Positions 17,043 to 25,731 of a stretch of 64,000 nucleotides of DNA are shown piece by piece. The stretch is from positions 1,860,001-1,924,000 of the forward strand of contig NZ_CP047942.1 in assembly GCF_014279835.1 (NCBI RefSeq). The letters run 5' to 3'. Position 1 is the stretch's first letter, and each line of letters opens with the position of its first letter. A program made the translations under genes and the position numbers. The notes below the pieces were generated by a model that worked only from the letters and a program-made list of their open reading frames with translations, searched no databases and was not told the DNA's origin. The stretch comes from Synechococcus sp. MVIR-18-1 (GTDB lineage Bacteria > Cyanobacteriota > Cyanobacteriia > PCC-6307 > Cyanobiaceae).

Positions 17043-18125
17043 ATGAACGTTCTGGCAGCACTATTGGTTCTGGGGCTGCTGATCGTGATCCATGAGGCTG
17101 GTCACTTTCTTGCAGCCAGAGTTCAGGGGATCCGTGTGAATGGATTTTCCATTGGGTTTGGACCTGCCCTCTGGAAACTTGAGCGTGGAGGCGTGACCTA
17201 TGCCCTGCGCGCTCTCCCTCTTGGCGGATTCGTGTCCTTCCCTGACGACGAAGAAGACAGTCCAATCCCTGCCGATGATCCAGATCTTCTTCGCAACCGC
17301 CCGATTCCACAGAGAGCCCTTGTTATTAGCGCAGGGGTGCTCGCCAACTTGCTGCTCGCCTGGGTGGTTCTCGTTGGACATACGGCATTGGCAGGAGTTC
17401 CAGGCGACCCTGATCCCGGGGTGATGGTGATGGCAGTTCAGCAGGGAGAGCCCGCTGAGATCGCGGGTTTGCAAGCCGGTGATCAAATTTTGAGCATCGA
17501 AGGATTGCCACTGGGTCGCGGCGAGAAGGCTGTGAAAGAGGCTGTTACGCCAGTGCGAGACAGCCCTTCCAAAGCACTGTCACTTGAAGTGCAGAGAAAT
17601 GGATTGGTGCGAGTGATCCAGCTCACTCCGGAAGACCATCAAGGGCAGGGACGCATCGGTGCTCAGCTTCAGGCCAATTTCAGTGGAACCACGCGCGCTG
17701 TCACTGGCTTGGGCGAAGCGATCGCCAGTGGATCAGAGCAGTTCGGTGGACTTTTGCAGCGCACCGTGGCCGGATATGGAGCCTTGTTCACTGATTTTGG
17801 AACGACGGCTCAGCAGGTGAGTGGCCCGGTCAAGATTGTGGAGATGGGCGCCCAGCTCTCCAGTCAGGGAGGAAGTGGTCTTGCCCTCTTCATGGCTTTG
17901 ATTTCGATCAACCTCGCGGTGCTCAATGCGCTCCCATTGCCGCTTCTTGATGGTGGTCAATTGGTGTTCATTCTTTTGGAGGGGGTCCGCGGACGGCCTA
18001 TCCCAGAGCGCTTTCAGTTGATCGTGATGCAATCCAGCTTTTTGCTCGTCGTTGGCCTGAGTGTTCTTTTGATCGTGCGCGATACAAGTCAACTCTCGGT
18101 TGTTCAGCGCTTGCTTGGTCAGTGA
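17043..18125 (+). CDS. rseP: RseP-type site-2 zinc metalloprotease
   Basis: Intramembrane protease of family M50 that cuts membrane-anchored regulators or leftover signal peptides. The 360-residue protein has HEAGH (residues 17-21) in the first helix and the third ligand in LPLPLLDGGQLVF near residue 300. One PDZ domain lies between, around 120-205 (GLQAGDQILSIEG). It begins 20 bp after serS. Substrates are unknown; no sigma-E/RseA pair is visible in the window. Confidence 0.95.
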   Translation: MNVLAALLVLGLLIVIHEAGHFLAARVQGIRVNGFSIGFGPALWKLERGGVTYALRALPLGGFVSFPDDEEDSPIPADDPDLLRNRPIPQRALVISAGVLANLLLAWVVLVGHTALAGVPGDPDPGVMVMAVQQGEPAEIAGLQAGDQILSIEGLPLGRGEKAVKEAVTPVRDSPSKALSLEVQRNGLVRVIQLTPEDHQGQGRIGAQLQANFSGTTRAVTGLGEAIASGSEQFGGLLQRTVAGYGALFTDFGTTAQQVSGPVKIVEMGAQLSSQGGSGLALFMALISINLAVLNALPLPLLDGGQLVFILLEGVRGRPIPERFQLIVMQSSFLLVVGLSVLLIVRDTSQLSVVQRLLGQ

Positions 18126-18168
18126 ACCGATAGAGTGCCTTCACTAGACGTCTGATCTAACCAGCTGC

Positions 18169-18471
18169 ATGGCCAAGAAGTCGATGATTGCCCGAGATGT
18201 GAAGCGGAAAAAGATAGTCGCGCGCTTTTCGGACAGGCGCGCAGCTCTCATGTCTGCGTTCCATGCCGCTAAGGATCCGATGGAGCGTCTTGAGATCCAT
18301 CGCAAGATCCAGGGGTTGCCTCGTAACAGCGCCCCAAACCGTGTGCGCAATCGTTGCTGGGCGACTGGAAAGCCCCGCGGCGTTTATCGCGATTTTGGGC
18401 TGTGCCGCAATCAGCTTCGTGAACGTGCTCACAAAGGTGAGCTCCCCGGTGTTGTGAAGTCCAGCTGGTGA
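18169..18471 (+). CDS. rpsN: 30S ribosomal protein S14
   Basis: A 100-residue, zinc-free (C-minus) S14 with the C-terminal signature [26 protein letters not shown]. It assembles late into the 30S head. In cyanobacteria rpsN stands apart from the main ribosomal-protein operon, as here. A strong intrinsic terminator lies about 30 bp after the stop. Confidence 0.97.
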   Translation: MAKKSMIARDVKRKKIVARFSDRRAALMSAFHAAKDPMERLEIHRKIQGLPRNSAPNRVRNRCWATGKPRGVYRDFGLCRNQLRERAHKGELPGVVKSSW

Positions 18472-18503
18472 TTTGAGTTCGGTCTTTTCCAATCCATCGA
18501 ATG

Positions 18504-18530
18504 AAGAGGTGATTGATCACCTCTTTTTTT
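18504..18530 (+). terminator. Intrinsic terminator after rpsN
   Basis: A perfect 10-bp stem (AAGAGGTGAT/ATCACCTCTT, with a TG loop centre) is followed directly by a run of T. It sits 33 bp downstream of the rpsN stop and before pnp. It should end the serS-rseP-rpsN transcript. Confidence 0.9.
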
Positions 18531-18645
18531 ATGTCGTTTTTTATGGCGATGGATCTGTTGGATTTTGTGGATCTAACCGGATAACCCCAACAATGGGTTC
18601 CGCTCAAATGTAAGAATCAGAATTGACAGAAAGACATAAACCAAC

Positions 18646-20811
18646 GTGCAAGGTCAGACGCAGTCGATCTCCTTTGACGGTCGGGAGATACGGCTGACCA
18701 CAGGGCGGTATGCCCCCCAAGCCGGCGGCTCGGTGATGATTGAGTGCGGAGACACCTCCGTCTTGGTCACGGCTACACGCTCCACAGGTCGAGATGGAAT
18801 TGATTTTCTCCCGCTGATCTGTGACTACGAAGAGCGCCTCTATGCAGCAGGCAGGATTCCTGGAAGTTTTATGCGGCGCGAAAGTCGTCCTCCTGAGCGC
18901 GCCACGCTGATTTGCCGTCTCATCGATCGGCCGATGCGTCCGTTGTTCCCAAGTTGGCTTCGCGACGATTTGCAGATTGTTGCGACTTGCATGTCGCTTG
19001 ATGAGCGGGTTCCGGCTGATGTGCTCGCCGTTACAGGGGCCTCCATGGCCACCCTCTTGGCAAAGATTCCCTTCTATGGGCCGATGGCCGCTGTTCGCGT
19101 CGGTTTGCTGGGTGACGATTTTGTGCTGAATCCCAGCTACCGGGAGATTGAGCGCGGCGATCTAGACCTCGTTGTTGCAGGCACCCCACAAGGTGTAGTG
19201 ATGGTGGAAGCTGGTGCGAATCAGCTCCCTGAGGGAGATGTGATTGAAGCGATCGACTTTGGCTACGAAGCTGTTTCTGAGTTGATCAAAGCTCAGCAAT
19301 CCATCCTCAAAGAGGCTGGGATCGAGCAAGTGATTCCTGAGGTTCCTGAGCAAGACAAAACGCTGCCTGTCTATCTAGAGAAAGCCTGCAGTAAATCGAT
19401 TGGCGAGGTGCTTGGCCAGTTCGAGCAAACCAAGGCTGAGCGTGACGAAAAGCTGGATGCGATTCGCAGCACAACCGCGGAAACGATCAAGGGCCTCAAG
19501 GACTCCGATCCTGTTCGCGTTGCGGTTAGTGCCAACGGCAAGGCCCTTCCAAACAGTTTTAAGGCGCTCACCAAAACCTTGATGCGCCAGCAGATCCTTA
19601 AGGACGGAAAACGGGTGGATGGTCGCACCCTGGATCAGGTGCGTCCGATTAGCGCTGCTGCAGGAGTGCTTCCGAAGCGAGTACACGGCTCAGGTTTGTT
19701 TCAACGCGGACTCACCCAGGTGTTGTCGACCGCCACTCTTGGCACCCCAAGTGACGCTCAGGAGATGGATGATCTCAATCCAAGCAACGAAAAAACCTAC
19801 CTGCACCACTACAACTTCCCGGCCTATTCCGTCGGTGAGACCCGTCCGATGCGCTCTCCGGGACGCCGTGAAATTGGTCACGGTGCTCTAGCTGAACGCG
19901 CCATCGTGCCCGTCCTCCCCGCGAAAGACACCTTCCCTTACGTGGTGCGTGTTGTCAGCGAAGTGTTGAGCTCTAATGGCTCCACTTCAATGGGCTCCGT
20001 GTGCGGCAGCACCTTGGCTCTGATGGATGCCGGTGTTCCTCTGAAGGCGCCTGTGAGTGGTGCGGCGATGGGCCTGATCAAGGAGGGGGATGAGGTCAAA
20101 ATCCTCACCGACATTCAAGGCATTGAAGACTTCCTTGGCGACATGGACTTCAAAGTGGCGGGTACCGATAAGGGGATTACCGCGCTGCAGATGGACATGA
20201 AGATCACGGGTCTGCCCGTAAGCATCATTGCTGAGGCTGTGAATCAGGCGCGTCCTGCGCGTCTACACATCCTTGAAAAGATGATGGAAGCGATCGAGAG
20301 TCCGCGTGAAGGGCTATCTCCTCATGCGCCTCGCCTGCTGAGTTTCCGCATTGATCCTGAGCTGATTGGCACGGTGATCGGACCTGGTGGGCGCACCATC
20401 AAGAACATCACGGAGCGCACCAACACCAAGATCGACATTGAGGACAGTGGCATTGTCACCATTGCTTCTCATGATGGTGCGGCGGCAGAGGAAGCCCAGA
20501 AAATCATTGAAGGCCTCACCCGCAAGGTGAATGAGGGTGAAGTGTTTACGGGTTCCATTACCCGCATCATTCCGATCGGTGCCTTTGTTGAAATTCTTCC
20601 GGGTAAAGAGGGAATGATTCACATCTCACAGCTTTCTGAGGCGAGAGTCGAGAAAGTGGAAGATGTGGTGAAGGTGGGAGATGAGGTCACAGTGCGTGTC
20701 CGTGAAATAGACAATCGCGGTCGTATCAACCTCACCCTGCGTGGCGTTCCCCAGAACGGTGAGTCGCCTGACTCCCAACCGGCTCCAACACCAGTAGCGC
20801 CTCTCTCCTGA
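18646..20811 (+). CDS. pnp: Polyribonucleotide nucleotidyltransferase (PNPase)
   Basis: Phosphorolytic 3'-5' exoribonuclease, also able to add tails to RNA, which matters in cyanobacteria where PNPase makes heteropolymeric tails. The 721-residue protein has two RNase PH domains (about 10-210 and 310-530) joined by a helical linker. A KH domain follows at about 555-620 ([15 protein letters not shown]) and an S1 domain at about 625-695 ([27 protein letters not shown]). The start is a GTG. The 3' end forms a hairpin that includes the stop codon. Confidence 0.97.
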   Translation: MQGQTQSISFDGREIRLTTGRYAPQAGGSVMIECGDTSVLVTATRSTGRDGIDFLPLICDYEERLYAAGRIPGSFMRRESRPPERATLICRLIDRPMRPLFPSWLRDDLQIVATCMSLDERVPADVLAVTGASMATLLAKIPFYGPMAAVRVGLLGDDFVLNPSYREIERGDLDLVVAGTPQGVVMVEAGANQLPEGDVIEAIDFGYEAVSELIKAQQSILKEAGIEQVIPEVPEQDKTLPVYLEKACSKSIGEVLGQFEQTKAERDEKLDAIRSTTAETIKGLKDSDPVRVAVSANGKALPNSFKALTKTLMRQQILKDGKRVDGRTLDQVRPISAAAGVLPKRVHGSGLFQRGLTQVLSTATLGTPSDAQEMDDLNPSNEKTYLHHYNFPAYSVGETRPMRSPGRREIGHGALAERAIVPVLPAKDTFPYVVRVVSEVLSSNGSTSMGSVCGSTLALMDAGVPLKAPVSGAAMGLIKEGDEVKILTDIQGIEDFLGDMDFKVAGTDKGITALQMDMKITGLPVSIIAEAVNQARPARLHILEKMMEAIESPREGLSPHAPRLLSFRIDPELIGTVIGPGGRTIKNITERTNTKIDIEDSGIVTIASHDGAAAEEAQKIIEGLTRKVNEGEVFTGSITRIIPIGAFVEILPGKEGMIHISQLSEARVEKVEDVVKVGDEVTVRVREIDNRGRINLTLRGVPQNGESPDSQPAPTPVAPLS

Positions 20812-20818
20812 GAGGCGC
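20797..20818. terminator. GC-rich hairpin spanning the pnp stop codon
   Basis: GCGCCTCTC and GAGAGGCGC form a perfect 9-bp stem around a TCCT loop; the pnp TGA is the junction of the loop and right arm. No T-run follows on the plus strand. It lies between the convergent pnp and cysQ genes, so it may end transcription or protect the mRNA 3' end. Confidence 0.5.
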
Positions 20819-20828
20819 CTAACCAGGC

Positions 20829-21746
20829 TCAGACCTGAAAACCGGGATCAATCAGTCCCATCGCCCGTGTCGCTTTTTCACATAAAGCGGCATGGGTTTT
20901 TCCATGGCTAGCGATCAAGCAACCTGCCTGGCGAACATCTCCGGTGTTGTACGTGAGCTCTGCGCCATCGGCATGGGTAAAGGCACCACCAGCAGCGAGA
21001 AGGACGGCCTCTGGTGCGGCCATATCCCAATCTTTCGGAGCACTTTTCCCAGATAGGGAAATGTACAAATCGGTTTCGCCACGAAGGATCGTGGCCACTT
21101 TGCAGCCGACACTGCCCACTGCCTTTGATTCGCCGAGTTCTAGGGCGGTGATCAACTGTTCAAGTCGTTGATCCCTGTGACTGCGGCTTGCCACCAAGAT
21201 GAGCTCATTTGTGATCGCGCGCGCACTGAAACGAACCGGTGCTCGCTCACCGGAGCGGTTTTCGCACCAGGTGCCGCTACCCACCACACCAATCCAAAGC
21301 TCTTCTCGTTCTGGAACCAGAACGACCCCAAGCACAGGGCGCTGTTGATGCACCAAGGCCAGATGGACGGCATATTCCCCTGTGCCTTGCAAGAAATCTT
21401 TGGTTCCATCGAGTGGATCCAAAATCCATAGCCACTCAGCAGCTAAGGGTTGTCCCTCAATTAGTTGCTCCTTGGCGGTTTCTTCACTGAGAAGGGTCCA
21501 ACCAGCGGTGGGGAAAGATTGTTTTAAGCCATCCAGGAGCCATTGATTGACCGCTAGATCAGCAGCGGACACTGGGCCTTCGCCGCCATTGTCAACGCTG
21601 AGGGCTTTCGGAAACCCGTGGGGTGGCTGTTCTCCACGGGCATAGGCGCGCAGGATGTCTGCAGCCCCCCAGCTGAGAGGGCGAAGAACCTTTAAAACAT
21701 CTTCCAGGTTGATACCGGCAAGAAGGGTCGGCGAGCTCGGCATCAT
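20829..21746 (-). CDS. cysQ: 3'(2'),5'-bisphosphate nucleotidase / inositol-phosphatase family protein
   Basis: A lithium-sensitive-type phosphatase of the FIG superfamily, probably hydrolysing PAP/PAPS from sulfate assimilation. The metal-binding motifs are SEET, then DPLDGTKDF, and near the C-terminus KDWDMAAPEAVLLAAGG. The start at 21746 (or 21743, one codon later) gives about 305 residues; the open frame reaches 21944, but that extension lies in the divergent rsmI region and looks non-coding. It is convergent with pnp. CysQ versus another inositol monophosphatase-like activity cannot be fully settled. Confidence 0.88.
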   Translation of the reverse strand: MMPSSPTLLAGINLEDVLKVLRPLSWGAADILRAYARGEQPPHGFPKALSVDNGGEGPVSAADLAVNQWLLDGLKQSFPTAGWTLLSEETAKEQLIEGQPLAAEWLWILDPLDGTKDFLQGTGEYAVHLALVHQQRPVLGVVLVPEREELWIGVVGSGTWCENRSGERAPVRFSARAITNELILVASRSHRDQRLEQLITALELGESKAVGSVGCKVATILRGETDLYISLSGKSAPKDWDMAAPEAVLLAAGGAFTHADGAELTYNTGDVRQAGCLIASHGKTHAALCEKATRAMGLIDPGFQV

Positions 21747-21769
21747 GGTTTGATCTGGGCGGAGCCATT

Positions 21770-22636
21770 GTGAAGCAACGCGCTGAACCTGCGGCTGGAG
21801 TGCTTTATGTCGTAGGCACTCCGATTGGCCATCTCGGTGACCTGTCGCCTCGAGCGCGTGATCTGTTGATCGCTGTGGACACGATTGCTTGTGAGGACAC
21901 GCGTCATAGCGGACAGCTGCTGAGCCGTATCGGTTCAACAGCAAGGCGGTGCTCGTTCCATCAGCACAACACCCGCACGCGAATTCCCCAGCTGTTACTG
22001 GAACTGGACGAGGGCCGCAGCGTTGCGGTGATTAGTGATGCAGGCTTGCCCGGAATTAGTGATCCTGGGCAGGAGTTGGTCGCTGCCGCGCGCCTGTCGG
22101 GTTGTGAGGTGATTTCTATTCCCGGTCCCTGTGCGGCGACGACAGCCTTGGTAAGCAGCGGGCTTCCTAGCGATCGGTTTTGTTTTGAGGGTTTTCTCCC
22201 CGCTAAGGGCAAGGAACGCCGAGAGCGGCTGGCCTTCATTGCTAGCGAGCAGCGCACCAGCGTGATTTATGAAGCCCCTCATCGTTTGTGCCAACTTCTC
22301 GACGAGCTGTTTGAGCTCTGCGGTGAGGAGCGACCATTACAAGTGGCTCGAGAACTCACGAAGCGGCATGAGCAACAGGTGGGCCCAACCGTTGGAGTAG
22401 CGCGGAATCATTTTCAAGAACACACCCCCCAGGGGGAATGCACGGTGGTGTTGGGTGGAGCCGTACCCGTCGAGATCGAAGCCTTCACTGACAAACAGTG
22501 TTGTCAGCAGTTATTAGCACTCACGGCAGAGGGGATGAGTGCCAAAGATGCGGCCAAGCTGTTGTCCAGCAAAATTGGACGTTCCAAACGCGAGCTCTAT
22601 GCGTTGCTTCACGCGGAGACCGAACAGGCAGACTGA
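21770..22636 (+). CDS. rsmI: 16S rRNA (cytidine(1402)-2'-O)-methyltransferase
   Basis: Adds the 2'-O-methyl group to C1402 in the decoding centre of 16S rRNA using SAM. The 288-residue protein has the tetrapyrrole-methylase fold signatures LYVVGTPIGHLGDLSPRA, CEDTRHSGQLL and SDRFCFEGFLPAKGKERRE. The GTG start at 21770 is used; some relatives start nearer LYVVGTPIG. It is divergent from cysQ, with starts about 23 bp apart. The stop overlaps the start of the next small gene (TGATG). Confidence 0.95.
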   Translation: MKQRAEPAAGVLYVVGTPIGHLGDLSPRARDLLIAVDTIACEDTRHSGQLLSRIGSTARRCSFHQHNTRTRIPQLLLELDEGRSVAVISDAGLPGISDPGQELVAAARLSGCEVISIPGPCAATTALVSSGLPSDRFCFEGFLPAKGKERRERLAFIASEQRTSVIYEAPHRLCQLLDELFELCGEERPLQVARELTKRHEQQVGPTVGVARNHFQEHTPQGECTVVLGGAVPVEIEAFTDKQCCQQLLALTAEGMSAKDAAKLLSSKIGRSKRELYALLHAETEQAD

Positions 22637-22890
22637 TGCTGGCAAAAGCGATTGTGATGTTCATCCGCCTGAGACTGCTCTTGTTGAGTTTGGGGAGTGG
22701 GCTAACGCTCCTGTTGGTTCTCTGCCTTGGTGCTCAGAACCTCAATGATCGCCATCGCCTCAATCTTGGCGTTGGTCAGTCTGCACCCCTTCCCTCAGGC
22801 TTCATTGTTGGAATCAGCTTGGTGCTTGGGATTGTCAGCGGCGGCAGTGTGGCGGCGGTGTTGGCTCCAGCTCCTGATCCAGATCGCTGA
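22636..22890 (+). CDS. Small membrane protein, LapA/DUF1049-like
   Basis: An 84-residue protein with two hydrophobic helices (about 10-32 and 55-77) separated by a polar segment with LGAQN, matching the general layout of the LapA/DUF1049 family (helix, QN, helix with Gly). The ATG at 22636 overlaps the rsmI stop by one base; ATG at 22657 is an alternative. Function unknown. The likeness is by layout only, so family membership is tentative. Confidence 0.6.
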   Translation: MLAKAIVMFIRLRLLLLSLGSGLTLLLVLCLGAQNLNDRHRLNLGVGQSAPLPSGFIVGISLVLGIVSGGSVAAVLAPAPDPDR

Positions 22891-22891
22891 A

Positions 22892-23623
22892 TTAGGACTT
22901 GAGTGCAAACAGGGATCCCTCAACCACCAAGTGCGTGATCCCACGGGCGAGCAGGTAAGAGGTTGTTTGCTCAAAGACCTGGGTGTGTGGCACTTTGATC
23001 ACGCGCTGATTGCGGCCGCATTGGCGTTTAGCAGCGCGTGGACTTGCGAAGAGGCATAAGGCCTGCCGTTGCTGCTCTGAAGGATCACTGAGGCCCAATT
23101 CAGGGAACTCACTGAGTGGCCGTGGATCGAGCTCCACCGTTTTGTCGACAAGCATGTACACGCTGTCTGGCAACAGTTCAGATGCAAAGGGTCGGCAAAT
23201 GACTTGTTGGGTGGTGACCTGAGGTAGGTCGACCGGCAGCACTGCTATTTCATGGAAGACATTTTCATCGTCCGTGTTGAAGGTCTCGTTGTCGTTGAGA
23301 TCGGCGCTACTGAAATCCTCGCCCTCTCCCTTGGAGCTTGGTACTTCTATTCCGGAGTCTTCGAGGCTGGTTTGTGGATTCTCGGGACGGCTGACCTCAG
23401 CAGTCTCGATTTCAGGCACGCTGCTCGCTAAGCCAGAGTTTTTGGCAGAACGCTGGGCTTTGAGCTCGGCATACTCCTCAGGGCTGAGCAGGGACCTTAC
23501 GGTTCGACTCACCGTGTTGGTGCTGCAGCCGTAGGCCGCGGCGATCTGGGCGCTTGTGTCCCCAGCGCGGTACCGCTCCACAATTTCCTGCTTGTGGCTG
23601 TCGTTGAGCCGGCTGGGGGCCAT
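22892..23623 (-). CDS. HTH (resolvase/Hin-like) DNA-binding protein with a conserved C-terminal domain
   Basis: A 243-residue protein. Residues ~1-45 (SHKQEIVERYRAGDTSAQIAAAYGCSTNTVSRTVR) form a helix-turn-helix of the resolvase/Hin-like type. A low-complexity acidic Ser/Glu/Asp-rich linker covers ~55-125. A distinct C-terminal region (~130-243) has no catalytic motifs I recognise. There is no recombinase catalytic domain, so this is more likely a transcription factor than an invertase. The stop nearly abuts the end of the convergent small membrane gene. tRNA-Arg starts 66 bp beyond its 5' end. Function unassigned. Confidence 0.75.
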   Translation of the reverse strand: MAPSRLNDSHKQEIVERYRAGDTSAQIAAAYGCSTNTVSRTVRSLLSPEEYAELKAQRSAKNSGLASSVPEIETAEVSRPENPQTSLEDSGIEVPSSKGEGEDFSSADLNDNETFNTDDENVFHEIAVLPVDLPQVTTQQVICRPFASELLPDSVYMLVDKTVELDPRPLSEFPELGLSDPSEQQRQALCLFASPRAAKRQCGRNQRVIKVPHTQVFEQTTSYLLARGITHLVVEGSLFALKS

Positions 23624-23689
23624 TGTCCGTACCGCACAGCTTTCAAGCTTAAGCGGGGTGGCGTACGTCGACTGTCAAAATGAGTGGAT

Positions 23690-23763
23690 GCTCCCTTAGC
23701 TCAGCTGGATAGAGCAACTGCCTTCTAAGCAGTCGGTCGTGTGTTCGAATCACACAGGGGGCG
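23690..23763 (+). tRNA. tRNA-Arg (UCU anticodon)
   Basis: A full cloverleaf of 74 bases. The acceptor arms GCTCCCT/AGGGGGC pair with one G-U, the anticodon stem is ACTGC/GCAGT around CTTCTAA (anticodon TCT), and the T arm is GTGTG-TTCGAAT-CACAC. The 3' CCA is not encoded. A terminator follows at once. Confidence 0.97.
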
Positions 23764-23774
23764 CTAATCACAGC

Positions 23775-23808
23775 AAAGGGTTTCAGCGAAAGCTGAGGCC
23801 CTTTTTTT
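23775..23808 (+). terminator. Intrinsic terminator after tRNA-Arg
   Basis: The arms AAGGG...TCAGC and GCTGA...CCCTT fold around a GAAA loop and are followed by seven T. It begins 12 bases after the tRNA and ends that short transcript. Confidence 0.88.
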
Positions 23809-23881
23809 ATGCTGCCGCGCATTCGAGCAACGGTTGCCTAAGTCTTTGTTAGGCGGCGATAGCCAAACTCTTTTGACTGAT

Positions 23882-24025
23882 TCAGCCGTAATTGGCCTGG
23901 CGAATCATGTCGAAATCGATCCCCACGACCTTCGTTAGAACGAAGTAAAGGCCCCATGCGGCGAGGTTGGCTCCGATGACCCAGGCAAAAGTAGTTCGTC
24001 TGGCTTTTCTGCTGTCTTCGTCCAT
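23882..24025 (-). CDS. Small single-helix membrane protein (47 aa)
   Basis: A 47-residue frame with ATG at 24025 and TGA at 23882-23884. It reads MDEDSRKARRTTFAWVIGAN, then a hydrophobic helix and a FDMIRQANYG tail. The charged N-terminus and one helix of about 20 residues are typical of small cyanobacterial membrane proteins. It fills the gap between the tRNA terminator and the pterin dehydratase gene. Start and stop are clear, but there is no family name; expression is inferred. Confidence 0.6.
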   Translation of the reverse strand: MDEDSRKARRTTFAWVIGANLAAWGLYFVLTKVVGIDFDMIRQANYG

Positions 24026-24154
24026 GCCTCACCGGCGCTTGATCTTGAGGCTACGGAAGGAGGGGACCATGGTGAGGCTGGATTTTTTAGCTTCAGTTTC
24101 CGCGTCATTGTCTTCAGTGCTGCGTCCATACTTCAAAGGCTGCTGGAGACCTCA

Positions 24155-24481
24155 ATGGATTTAGCCAAACAGACCTGTATCCCCTGCCAAGAAGGCGCTC
24201 CCAAGCTCACTGAAATGGAACTTGCTGATCTTCTGCCTCAATTGCCTGGGTGGGAGGTGGTTGATCACCATCACCTCGCTCGCTCGCTGCGATTCATCGA
24301 CTTCCAGACTGCTCTCGATTGGGTGAATGCAGCTGGAGCAATCTGTGAGGTTGAGGGACACCATGCTGAGTTTTCCCTGGGCTGGGCCCATGCGGAAGCG
24401 GTGATTTACACCCACAAGGTGGATGGCTTAACGCAAGCCGATGTGGTCTTGGCCGCAAAACTAAATGGAATTGATGTTTAG
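24155..24481 (+). CDS. phhB: Pterin-4a-carbinolamine dehydratase (PCD/DCoH)
   Basis: Dehydrates 4a-hydroxytetrahydropterins, recycling a pterin cofactor. The 108-residue protein shows the family pattern ELADLLPQLPGWEVVDHHHLARS...FxTALDWV and EGHHAEFSLGWAHAEAVIYTHKVDGLT, with the catalytic His pair and the late DxxLAAKLNGI. No aromatic amino-acid hydroxylase is next to it, so the partner enzyme or a moonlighting role is open. It marks the end of the conserved block before the accessory stretch. Confidence 0.93.
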   Translation: MDLAKQTCIPCQEGAPKLTEMELADLLPQLPGWEVVDHHHLARSLRFIDFQTALDWVNAAGAICEVEGHHAEFSLGWAHAEAVIYTHKVDGLTQADVVLAAKLNGIDV

Positions 24482-25203
24482 AAGGTTTTCTTCAGGAAGG
24501 TGATCTGAATCAAGCGGAAGGCTTCTCTTCTGCATGCCAATTTTTTCCTCCTCCAACAAAACCCTGTTCCTTGCTTTTACATGCGGGTGTTGTGACGTTC
24601 TCTCAGCTAGCAGATTTCCCAACATGCAATGAATCAACTGACAGAAGAGCAAGCTGCTCCTCCCTTAGCCCAGATTGGCTTTCGGCGCAGCCTTGGTTCC
24701 GCGGAGACCGTGATGCGAAGACGCTCCTCCTGCTCAAGGCGGGCTGCATCTGCGGGGGAATTGGCTGCGACAGTTCTTAAATTGCGATCGACTGACAAAA
24801 GGACAATCGGATAGGTGGCCTAGTTTGCCAAGCGAAAACCAGAAAGCAAGGCAATCAAGGGGCAAAAAAGCTTTTCGCTCTCAGGGCAACCACCAAAACT
24901 TCGGAGAAGCCAGTAATTTGCAGCAGATCAGGCTGATGTCTTGCACAATCGCTGGTCCATACCACTAGCCAAAACAAGAGTGTGGGCTAGAAGAGCTGAG
25001 TTCGTCACATGGTGTAGACAAAGCAGCCGATGAATTTTTTCTTGCAAGATATGAATAGAAACATTGCACTGAGGAGCTAAAAGCGCGCGTTTTTAAGCCT
25101 TCTTCATGAAATTGCGTAAAGCCATCCTCTGATGGCCGCCAGATCGATAGATTTCTAAATATTGGAGCTTCAGATTTCCTTTAGATTCTTTGGAGCGTTG
25201 CTG
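24482..25203. other. Low-coding intergenic stretch
   Basis: About 720 bp with only one weak frame: 24629-24814 on the plus strand (61 codons, ATG, polar, no motif). The rest shows no convincing gene, tRNA, strong terminator or repeat. It begins the AT-richer accessory zone. Confidence 0.6.
24629..24814 (+). CDS. Hypothetical protein (61 aa, weak)
   Basis: An ATG frame reading MNQLTEEQAAPPLAQIGFRR... and ending LRSTDKRTIG. It is basic with an Arg/Ser-rich middle and no membrane segment or recognisable domain. It is the only sizeable frame in this gap. Without homologues it could be chance. Confidence 0.3.
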   Translation: MNQLTEEQAAPPLAQIGFRRSLGSAETVMRRRSSCSRRAASAGELAATVLKLRSTDKRTIG

Positions 25204-25320
25204 ATGGGTTCGTCCCTTCTCTCTATGGCAAGTTCTAAAAAAGAGTTGGCACTGCTTGGAAGCACCTTCCTTTTTGGTTATGGGGCCCTAGAGCTCGCTC
25301 TGCGTTTTGGTGGTTATTAA
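25204..25320 (+). CDS. Small membrane protein (38 aa)
   Basis: ATG at 25204, TAA at 25318-25320, reading MGSSLLSMASSKKELALLGS then a hydrophobic, aromatic segment. It has a short charged patch followed by one membrane helix. The frame continues in register after the stop to a second ORF at 25339, so it may be the first half of a gene split by a nonsense codon. Confidence 0.45.
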   Translation: MGSSLLSMASSKKELALLGSTFLFGYGALELALRFGGY

Positions 25321-25338
25321 GAGCTCTCCGCACTGCGG

Positions 25339-25482
25339 ATGTACTGGCTTGTTGATGTGCCCTATGCCCTGTTTCTTCGTCGCCCTCCACATTGGTTCGA
25401 TACGCATCAGCGGGAAGCAGCCAAAAGGCATGATCCAAAGGGTCTCGATTTAGGTTTTAGCCGTGTGTTGGGTTATGGATAA
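25339..25482 (+). CDS. Small hypothetical protein (47 aa)
   Basis: Reads MYWLVDVPYALFLRRPPHWF..., ending GLDLGFSRVLGYG. It is in the same frame as the 38-codon ORF just upstream, separated by one TAA and six sense codons. It is rich in aromatic and basic residues and lacks a recognisable domain. It is either an independent small gene or the 3' part of a broken one. Confidence 0.45.
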   Translation: MYWLVDVPYALFLRRPPHWFDTHQREAAKRHDPKGLDLGFSRVLGYG

Positions 25483-25562
25483 GCGATGAGGCCGTTCGAA
25501 AGATCACAGGAAATGGCTCACTCGGCTTCTGATGCATTTGGGTTCTGTTAGATCTCTGCCTG

Positions 25563-25676
25563 ATGTGTGGGGTTATGTCTTGGTGGGATGCAGACTTGAT
25601 TGACAAGGAGATGACTTCCCTCCAGCGCGGTGGCCCTGTTCTGCTGCTCTATGGATGCATCTGCCCTCTCTCATGA
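25563..25676 (+). CDS. Small hypothetical protein (37 aa, weak)
   Basis: An ATG frame reading MCGVMSWWDADLIDKEMTSL, then a hydrophobic Cys-containing end. It lies between the split small ORFs and the DUF2808-like gene. Support is only the open frame and its amphipathic character. Confidence 0.3.
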   Translation: MCGVMSWWDADLIDKEMTSLQRGGPVLLLYGCICPLS

Positions 25677-25731
25677 TTATGCTCTTTGCTTCTTCCCTTA
25701 ATGGTCTACTAGAATCTAAAGAAAAGGACCT

